A DNA stretch of 9,898 bases from the NCBI GenBank assembly GCA_017505505.1, contig JAFVPA010000041.1, forward strand, positions 1 to 9,898, in the 5' to 3' direction. Every line of letters starts with the position of its first letter. Position 1 is the first letter of the stretch. Of this stretch, positions 5,997-9,898 are shown piece by piece. Source of the DNA: Oscillospiraceae bacterium (GTDB lineage Bacteria; Bacillota_A; Clostridia; Oscillospirales; Oscillospiraceae). The position numbers and the translations under genes are program-made. The notes beneath the pieces were generated by a model. It was not told where the DNA came from, made no database searches, and saw only the letters and a program-made list of their open reading frames with translations.

Positions 5997-6032
5997 ATCC
6001 CCGGAACGCATTTGTCGTTCCGGGGATTTTTT
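5997..6032 (+). terminator. Strong intrinsic terminator after the acidic protein gene
   Basis: A perfect 12-bp stem ATCCCCGGAACG (5997-6008) with CGTTCCGGGGAT (6016-6027) closes on a seven-base loop and is followed by TTTTT (6028-6032). Confidence 0.92.
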
Positions 6033-6052
6033 GCCTTCATCCTACAATTTTC

Positions 6053-6114
6053 GCAAAGTGCACTTGACATTTTTTGCAAAGCATGCTATGCTAATTATGC
6101 AAAGTTAACTTAGC
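6053..6114 (+). promoter_or_regulatory. Three phased operator-like palindromes over the XRE cassette promoter
   Basis: Three 16-base sites begin at 6053, 6076 and 6099, exactly 23 bases apart: GCAAAGTGCACTTGAC, GCAAAGCATGCTATGC and GCAAAGTTAACTTAGC. Each starts GCAAAG and is centred on a true palindrome: AAGTGCACTT, AGCATGCT and AAGTTAACTT. The shared pattern is about GCwAAGnnnnCTTwGC. The first site overlaps the -35 box, the second the spacer and -10 box, and the third the predicted transcription start. This is the arrangement expected for a repressor that covers its own promoter; the XRE protein encoded next is the natural candidate. Confidence 0.75.
6064..6092 (+). promoter_or_regulatory. 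Sigma-A promoter of the XRE/membrane-protein operon
   Basis: A perfect TTGACA (6064-6069), 17 bases, and TATGCT (6087-6092). The predicted start is near 6099, giving a leader of about 60 bases. It is the best -35 box in the window, consistent with a strong promoter that is held down by a repressor. Confidence 0.85.
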
Positions 6115-6116
6115 AT

Positions 6117-6145
6117 TTTCCTTCCATGGACGCATGGTAAGGAAA
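6117..6145 (+). other. Hairpin in the leader of the XRE operon mRNA
   Basis: TTTCCTTCCATG (6117-6128) pairs with CATGGTAAGGAAA (6133-6145) around a GACG loop, with one bulged base. The stem ends five bases before the AGGAG ribosome binding site (6150-6154) and does not cover it. It may stabilise the 5' end or present the site; no regulatory role is shown. Confidence 0.5.
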
Positions 6146-6159
6146 GAACAGGAGCCGCT

Positions 6160-6363
6160 ATGAAGACAAAGATCCGTGAGCTTCGCAAAGCGCGAAAGCT
6201 CTCCCAGGAGGAGCTGGCCGAAGCCGTGGGCACCACCCGGCAGACCATCACCTCCATCGAAGTTGGAAAATACACCGCTTCCCTGCCCCTGGCCTATAAG
6301 ATCGCCAGATTTTTCGGTCTGACCATTGAGGAAGTGTTCGATTTCTCTGATCTGGAGGATTGA
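6160..6363 (+). CDS. Small XRE-family helix-turn-helix regulator
   Basis: This 67-residue protein is almost entirely one Cro/C1-type DNA-binding domain: MKTKIRELRKARKLSQEELA opens it, the helix-turn-helix lies at about 15-38 (SQEELAEAVGTTRQTITSIE with the recognition helix near 26-34), and FFGLTIEEVFDF closes the five-helix fold. There is no ligand or dimerisation domain beyond this. Such mini-regulators usually act as dimers on palindromic operators and control their own operon. That fits the three palindromes over the promoter just upstream. AGGAG at 6150-6154 lies five bases before the ATG. The ribosome binding site of the next gene (GGAGG, 6354-6358) sits within the last codons, so the genes form one operon. 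The signal it responds to is not visible; the two membrane proteins downstream are candidates for its regulated output. Confidence 0.93.
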   Translation: MKTKIRELRKARKLSQEELAEAVGTTRQTITSIEVGKYTASLPLAYKIARFFGLTIEEVFDFSDLED

Positions 6364-6365
6364 CT

Positions 6366-6782
6366 ATGGATTTTAAAAAGAAACTAAAGCAACGGCTGTA
6401 TGTTAACCTTGGCTGGGCTGTCTTTGGCGCTTTGCTGATTTTATACTGGTGCATACGCCGCCCCGAAAACACCTATCCCCTGTCCCTTGGCATTGCCTTT
6501 GTGATCATGGGATTCATCCGGACAGTCCAGTACCGGAAAAACACCAAAGATGACAAAACCGTCCGTCAGATGGAGCTAGTCGAGAATGACGAACGGAACC
6601 GGATGATGAGCGAGCGGGCCAAAAGCTGGGCCTTCTCCTTTACCCTGTTCGTTGCGGGAGATCTGACCATCATCCTGTCCTTGCTTGGAAAGCACGAACT
6701 TGCCCAGCTCTTCGCCTGGTTTCTCTGCGGTATGACCGTGATGTACTGGATCTGCTGGAACATTCTCCGGAAGAAATATTGA
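6366..6782 (+). CDS. Four-helix membrane protein with DER motif, first of a tandem pair
   Basis: The protein has 138 residues and four predicted membrane helices (near 12-30, 38-54, 88-106, 113-133). The two pairs are separated by a charged cytosolic segment (52-87) carrying VENDERNRMMSERAKSWAFS. The DER at 75-77 followed seven residues later by AKSWAFS recalls Firmicutes membrane-protein families of the DUF2178/DUF3796 kind that are often next to XRE regulators; the family assignment is from memory and uncertain. ATG 6366 is preferred over the in-frame TTG at 6360 because GGAGG (6354-6358) is seven bases upstream. The stop codon is close to the next gene's ribosome binding site. No enzymatic residues or transport signature are evident, and the function is unknown. 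Confidence 0.85.
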   Translation: MDFKKKLKQRLYVNLGWAVFGALLILYWCIRRPENTYPLSLGIAFVIMGFIRTVQYRKNTKDDKTVRQMELVENDERNRMMSERAKSWAFSFTLFVAGDLTIILSLLGKHELAQLFAWFLCGMTVMYWICWNILRKKY

Positions 6783-6791
6783 GGTAACACT

Positions 6792-7259
6792 ATGGAACAA
6801 TACAAAGAAAACCTGAAAAAGCAGAACATCATCCTGACCCTCTGCAGCACCGTGCTACTTCTGTGCAGCGCGCTGGCCTTTGCCTCTGAGATGGGGCTGG
6901 TCGATATCGCCCCCTCCTTCCCGGAAAAGCACTGGATGTCCATGTGGCGTGGTTTTGTGGGCGGAGCTTCCACGGGTCTTTTCGCATTGACCGCGTTTGC
7001 CCTTATCCGCAATCTGTTCGCCATGAGAGATGAGAAAAAGCTGAAAAAGCTCTACGTAAAAACCCATGACGAGCGCACAATCCAGCTGTTCCATAATGCC
7101 CGCAGCGCCGCCATGTCCGTATTCCTGATCGCAGGCCTGATTGCGGTAATCGTTACCGGATACTTTAACCCCACAGTCAGCATCACGATTTTGGCCTGCG
7201 TCATGGTTTGCAGCAGTCTGTGCCTATGGTTCAAACTGTACTACGACAAAAAATACTAA
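6792..7259 (+). CDS. Four-helix membrane protein with DER motif, second of the tandem pair
   Basis: The 155-residue protein has the same plan as its upstream neighbour: helices near 11-30, 53-75, 104-123 and 128-147, with a charged cytosolic linker (76-103). The linker contains HDERTIQLFHNARSAAMS: DER at 93-95, seven residues, then ARSAAMS, the same spacing as in the first protein. Both also end in KKY. The loop between helices 1 and 2 is longer here (about 31-52) and probably faces outside. The proteins look like diverged copies of one ancestor. A GAGG site at 6781-6784, partly within the upstream stop codon, precedes the ATG by seven bases, so the pair is cotranscribed and likely made together, perhaps as a heteromer. 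Function unknown. Confidence 0.85.
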   Translation: MEQYKENLKKQNIILTLCSTVLLLCSALAFASEMGLVDIAPSFPEKHWMSMWRGFVGGASTGLFALTAFALIRNLFAMRDEKKLKKLYVKTHDERTIQLFHNARSAAMSVFLIAGLIAVIVTGYFNPTVSITILACVMVCSSLCLWFKLYYDKKY

Positions 7260-7264
7260 GACAA

Positions 7265-7301
7265 ACAGCAAAGGCAGGGGCCACGCCCCTGCCTTTGCTG
7301 T
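7265..7301. terminator. Bidirectional terminator between convergent genes
   Basis: A perfect 17-bp stem (7265-7281 with 7285-7301) closes on a three-base CAC loop, with core GGCAGGGGC/GCCCCTGCC. It lies six bases after the XRE operon and seven bases past the end of pepT on the other strand. T-rich sequence ends both arms (TTTGCTGT), so it can serve both directions. Confidence 0.85.
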
Positions 7302-7307
7302 ATCATT

Positions 7308-8513
7308 TTAGAATCCGGTCATAATTTCAATGAGCATCTTCACGCACAGCTCCATATCCTCCACAGGGATGAACTCGAAGCGGCCATGGTAGTTTTCGCC
7401 GCCGGTACACAGGTTGGGACAGGGCAGGCCCTCGTAGGAAAGCCGGGCACCGTCGGTGCCGCCCCGGATGGGAACCTCCACCGCATTCATACCGACCTTC
7501 TTCATAGCCTCCTTGGCCCGGTCCACCACATACATCACTGGCTCGATATGCTTCTTCATATTGAAGTAGCTGTCCTTGATGGTCAGTTCCAAAGTACCCT
7601 CACCATATTTGGCATTGATGAAATCCGCGGCAGCCTGCATCACAGTCTTCTTTTCCTCAAATTTCTCCATATCGTGGTCACGGATGATGAAATACAGCTC
7701 CGACTGCTCCACTTCGCCCTTCATATCGGTCAGATGGATAAAGCCCTCATAGCCTTCCGTAGACTCCGGCCGCTGGTGAACAGGCAGCAGGGAGACAAAC
7801 TCCATGGCGATATACTGGGAGTTGATCATCTTATTCTTGGCGCTGCCGGGATGGATGTTCAAACCGTGGAACACCGCATGAGCCCCGGCACCGTTGAAGT
7901 TCTCGTACTCGATCTCTCCGATGGGGCCGCCGTCAGAGGTGTAGGCATAGTCCGCGTCAAAGCCCTTTACATCGAACTTGTCCGCGCCCCTGCCGATTTC
8001 TTCGTCAGGGGTAAAGCCGATCTTCAGAGTGGCATGCTTGCCGTTCAGGGTCAGCAGATGCTCTGCGGCGGTCATGATCTCTGCGATACCGGCCTTGTCA
8101 TCGGCACCCAGCAGGGTGGTGCCATCGGTGACGATCAGATGCTTGCCCACATGATTTTTCAGACTGGGGTAGTCACTTTTCTTCAGCCAGATGTCCTTTT
8201 CTTCATTCAGACACACATCGCCGCCGTTATATTCCACGATCTTGGTCTTGATATCCGCGCCGGAAGCATCGGGAGAGGTGTCCATGTGAGCGATCAGGCC
8301 AATGGTGGGCAGACTGGGATCACCGGGGATAGTACCGTAGACATAGCCGTCCTCATCCATGAAAGGATCGGTGATGCCCATGGCCTTCATCTCCTCCACA
8401 ATGGCCGCGCCCAGCAGCTTCTGCTTGGCGGTAGAGGGACAGGTGGGAGAGCTTTCGTCAGACTGGGTGTCGAAGGATACATAGCGCAGGAAACGCTCGG
8501 TTACAGAACTCAT
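7308..8513 (-). CDS. pepT: Peptidase T (tripeptide aminopeptidase, M20B)
   Basis: This is a 401-residue cytosolic dizinc tripeptidase that releases the N-terminal residue of tripeptides. All active-site residues match E. coli PepT: His76 and Asp78 in HMDTSPD, bridging Asp138 in GADDKAG, catalytic base Glu171 and zinc ligand Glu172 in PDEEIG, Asp194 in TSDGG, and His376 in NYHGRFE. The dimerisation domain lies in between (about 205-315), with FHGLNIHPGSAKNKMINS (215-232) as in the family. The start at 8513 gives MSSVTERFLRYVSFDTQSDE, the usual N-terminus, with AGGAGT (8521-8526) seven bases upstream; the frame stays open further upstream only through a repeat and is not coding there. No clear promoter lies between it and ackA's terminator, so its transcription is unclear. 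With the M29 enzyme it points to active peptide use. Confidence 0.96.
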   Translation of the reverse strand: MSSVTERFLRYVSFDTQSDESSPTCPSTAKQKLLGAAIVEEMKAMGITDPFMDEDGYVYGTIPGDPSLPTIGLIAHMDTSPDASGADIKTKIVEYNGGDVCLNEEKDIWLKKSDYPSLKNHVGKHLIVTDGTTLLGADDKAGIAEIMTAAEHLLTLNGKHATLKIGFTPDEEIGRGADKFDVKGFDADYAYTSDGGPIGEIEYENFNGAGAHAVFHGLNIHPGSAKNKMINSQYIAMEFVSLLPVHQRPESTEGYEGFIHLTDMKGEVEQSELYFIIRDHDMEKFEEKKTVMQAAADFINAKYGEGTLELTIKDSYFNMKKHIEPVMYVVDRAKEAMKKVGMNAVEVPIRGGTDGARLSYEGLPCPNLCTGGENYHGRFEFIPVEDMELCVKMLIEIMTGF

Positions 8514-8550
8514 AAAGTTTACTCCTTTTGTCATATTATCAAACCCTACA

Positions 8551-8621
8551 GTAGGGCGGGCTGCCCTCAGCCCGCCGCATGCACGATCGTAAAACGGCGG
8601 CTTGAGGGCAAGCCGCCCTAC
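8551..8621. repeat. 71-bp GTAGGG...CCCTAC inverted-repeat element (hairpin doublet)
   Basis: Left arm 8551-8577 and the reverse complement of right arm 8595-8621 agree at 23 of 27 positions. Each arm is itself a hairpin: GGCGGGCT/AGCCCGCC around GCCCTC on the left, and GGCGGCTT/AAGCCGCC around GAGGGC on the right. The four differences between arms fall opposite each other in the small stems, so both stems stay fully paired. The two six-base loops are complementary. An additional CCCTAC lies just outside at 8545-8550. The element lies between ackA's terminator and pepT. Confidence 0.85.
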
Positions 8622-8634
8622 CATCGGCTTTTGC

Positions 8635-8665
8635 AAAAAGAGCCGCCGCATATGCGGCGGCTCTT
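8635..8665 (-). terminator. Intrinsic terminator of ackA
   Basis: On the minus strand a 12-bp stem AAGAGCCGCCGC / GCGGCGGCTCTT with an ATAT loop (8665-8638) is followed by a U-run (to 8635). The sequence is a perfect 28-base palindrome, 14 bases past the ackA stop codon. Confidence 0.92.
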
Positions 8666-8679
8666 CGCATTGGGTAAGA

Positions 8680-9858
8680 TTACTTAGCCAGCTCAGCGGT
8701 ATCCTGAGCGATCATCAGCTCTTCGTTGGTGGGGATGACCCAAACCTGGACCTTGGAGTCGTCAGTGGAAATCTTGTTCTCGCAGCCGCGCTTTGCATTG
8801 CGCTCGGGATCGATCTTGACACCCAGATAGCCCAGGTACTCGCAGACAGCAGCGCGGGTAGCGGCATCGTTCTCACCAACACCGGCGGTGAAGGTCAGAA
8901 CATCCAGGCCATTCAGCGCAGCAGCGTAAGCGCCGACGTACTTGGCAACTTCGTAAGCGAACTTATCCAGAGCCAGGGCGCAGTTCTCATTGCCGTTCTT
9001 AGCGCCGTCAGCCAGATCACGGAAGTCGGAGGAAACACCGGAAATACCCAGAACACCGGACTTCTTGTTCAGCACGTTCAGGCACTCGTTGACATCCCAG
9101 CCGTAGGTGTTGCACAGGAACTGGACAACGCCTGCGTCGATGTCACCGGAGCGGGTGCCCATGGGAACACCGGCCAGAGGAGTCAGGCCCATGGTGGTAT
9201 CCTGGCACTTGCCGTTCTTGATGGCAGCCATAGAGGAGCCGTTGCCCAGGTGGCAGTTGACCATCTTGACTTCCTCACCGACCAGAGCAGCAACGCGCTT
9301 GGCAACGTACTTGTGGGAGGTGCCGTGGAAGCCGTAACGGCGGACAGCGTTCTTCTCATAGTACTCGGTGGGGATAGCGTAACGGTAAGCCTTGGGGGGC
9401 ATGGTCATATGGAAAGCGGTATCGAAGACAGCGACCTGGGGAGTGGTGGGCATGACCTTCTGGCAGGCCTCGATGCCCATCAGGTTGGCGGGGTTGTGCA
9501 GGGGTCCCAGGGGGATGCACTTCTTGATGGCAGCGATGACCTCATCGTTGATGATGCAGGAGTCGAAGAACTCCATGCCGCCGTGCAGGACGCGGTGGCC
9601 GACAGCATCGATCTCATCGGTGGAAGCGATGACGCCCTCAACGGGATCGACCAGGATCTCCAGAGTGGCAGCGATGGCCTCGGAATGGGTGGGCATGGGG
9701 ATGTCCTTGACGACCTTGTCGCCCTTACCGGTGTGGTTCAGGCGGCCGTCGATGCCGATACGCTCGCACAGGCCCTTGGCGGACACGACGCCGGTCTCGG
9801 GATCCATCAGCTGGTACTTCAGGGAAGAGGAGCCGGCGTTGATGGTCAGAATGTTCAT
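8680..9858 (-). CDS. ackA: Acetate kinase
   Basis: The 392-residue enzyme interconverts acetyl phosphate + ADP and acetate + ATP, the ATP-yielding last step of acetate formation in fermenters. It begins MNILTINAGSSSLKYQL with Asn7 and the phosphate-binding NAGSSS signature. Other active-site residues match the Methanosarcina enzyme: Arg89 in GHRVLHGG, catalytic Asp146 in FDTAFH, His178 in GFHGTSH, Arg236 in MGTRSGD, and Glu379 in TNEE. NCHLGNGSS (201-209) and TAGVGEN (324-330) complete the ASKHA-fold nucleotide site. Length is normal (about 395-400). A perfect AGGAGG at 9868-9873 lies nine bases before the ATG. Its own terminator follows at once. The upstream promoter, or a partner pta gene, lies beyond the window edge; only 25 AT-rich bases remain beyond the ribosome binding site. 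Confidence 0.98.
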   Translation of the reverse strand: MNILTINAGSSSLKYQLMDPETGVVSAKGLCERIGIDGRLNHTGKGDKVVKDIPMPTHSEAIAATLEILVDPVEGVIASTDEIDAVGHRVLHGGMEFFDSCIINDEVIAAIKKCIPLGPLHNPANLMGIEACQKVMPTTPQVAVFDTAFHMTMPPKAYRYAIPTEYYEKNAVRRYGFHGTSHKYVAKRVAALVGEEVKMVNCHLGNGSSMAAIKNGKCQDTTMGLTPLAGVPMGTRSGDIDAGVVQFLCNTYGWDVNECLNVLNKKSGVLGISGVSSDFRDLADGAKNGNENCALALDKFAYEVAKYVGAYAAALNGLDVLTFTAGVGENDAATRAAVCEYLGYLGVKIDPERNAKRGCENKISTDDSKVQVWVIPTNEELMIAQDTAELAK

Positions 9859-9898
9859 TGGAATCTGCCTCCTAAATAAAATTTCATTTTTCTTTTGC

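Noticed and set aside
6185..6199. A further GCAAAG match inside the XRE gene
   Set aside because: It lacks the palindromic partner, is out of phase with the 23-base series and is explained by the Arg-Lys-Ala-Arg-Lys codons.
8514..8651. 46-residue N-terminal extension of PepT in the same frame
   Set aside because: It would be translated from the inverted repeat and terminator region; the start at 8513 has an AGGAGT site and gives the normal PepT N-terminus.
7386..8687. Long rightward open frame (433 codons) opposite pepT
   Set aside because: Antisense of a complete, well-conserved pepT; it also runs through the hairpin repeat and ackA's terminator.
8602..9879. Long rightward open frame (425 codons) opposite acetate kinase
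   Set aside because: It is the antisense shadow of a clear ackA with all active-site residues; its translation is Gly/Val/Asp-rich with no recognisable domain.
1..9898. CRISPR array, phage, insertion sequence or tRNA
   Set aside because: No regularly spaced repeats with unique spacers, no transposase or integrase, and no tRNA-like CCA-ended cloverleaf seen on either strand.

Overview
The window looks like a chromosomal stretch of a gut-type Clostridia genome, probably Oscillospirales/Oscillospiraceae. This is an inference from the moderately GC-rich coding sequence, strong AGGAGG-type ribosome binding sites, sigma-A-like promoters, compact intergenic regions, the protein families present, and dispersed GTAGGG...CCCTAC hairpin repeats. 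There is no phage, insertion sequence, CRISPR array, tRNA or rRNA.

Layout. 1-2245 is leftward: the 5' part of rpmE (L31) with its own promoter and a short foldable leader, then a maltose/galactoside O-acetyltransferase and an M29 aminopeptidase, the last two probably one transcript with a small ATTGCGAG hairpin repeat between them. A divergent promoter pair at 2217-2280 separates these from a rightward single-domain homocysteine S-methyltransferase, whose leader consists almost entirely of an inverted-repeat element. Next (3317-5622) is a likely leaderless gene for a six-helix membrane protein fused to an E2/CAT-like acyltransferase domain whose catalytic DHRxxDG motif reads DERIVDG. It is closely followed by a biotin-protein ligase without a DNA-binding domain. 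Then comes a monocistronic, strongly signalled gene for a small membrane-anchored, Glu-rich protein (5604-6032).

6053-7301 is a self-contained regulatory cassette: a TTGACA/TATGCT promoter covered by three related palindromes spaced exactly 23 bp apart, a small XRE repressor-like protein, and two tandem four-helix membrane proteins that share a DER-x7-A(K/R)S-x-A-x-S signature and look like diverged paralogs. It ends at a 17-bp hairpin shared with the convergent pepT. The rest (7308-9858) is leftward: ackA (acetate kinase) with a strong terminator, a second GTAGGG doublet-hairpin repeat, then pepT (tripeptidase).

The metabolic genes are ordinary: peptide breakdown (M29 peptidase, PepT), acetate formation with ATP yield (AckA), methyl transfer and biotinylation. 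The less ordinary parts are the XRE/two-membrane-protein cassette with its phased operators, the membrane E2-like protein with His replaced by Glu, and the hairpin-doublet repeats, whose arms differ by changes that preserve their stems.
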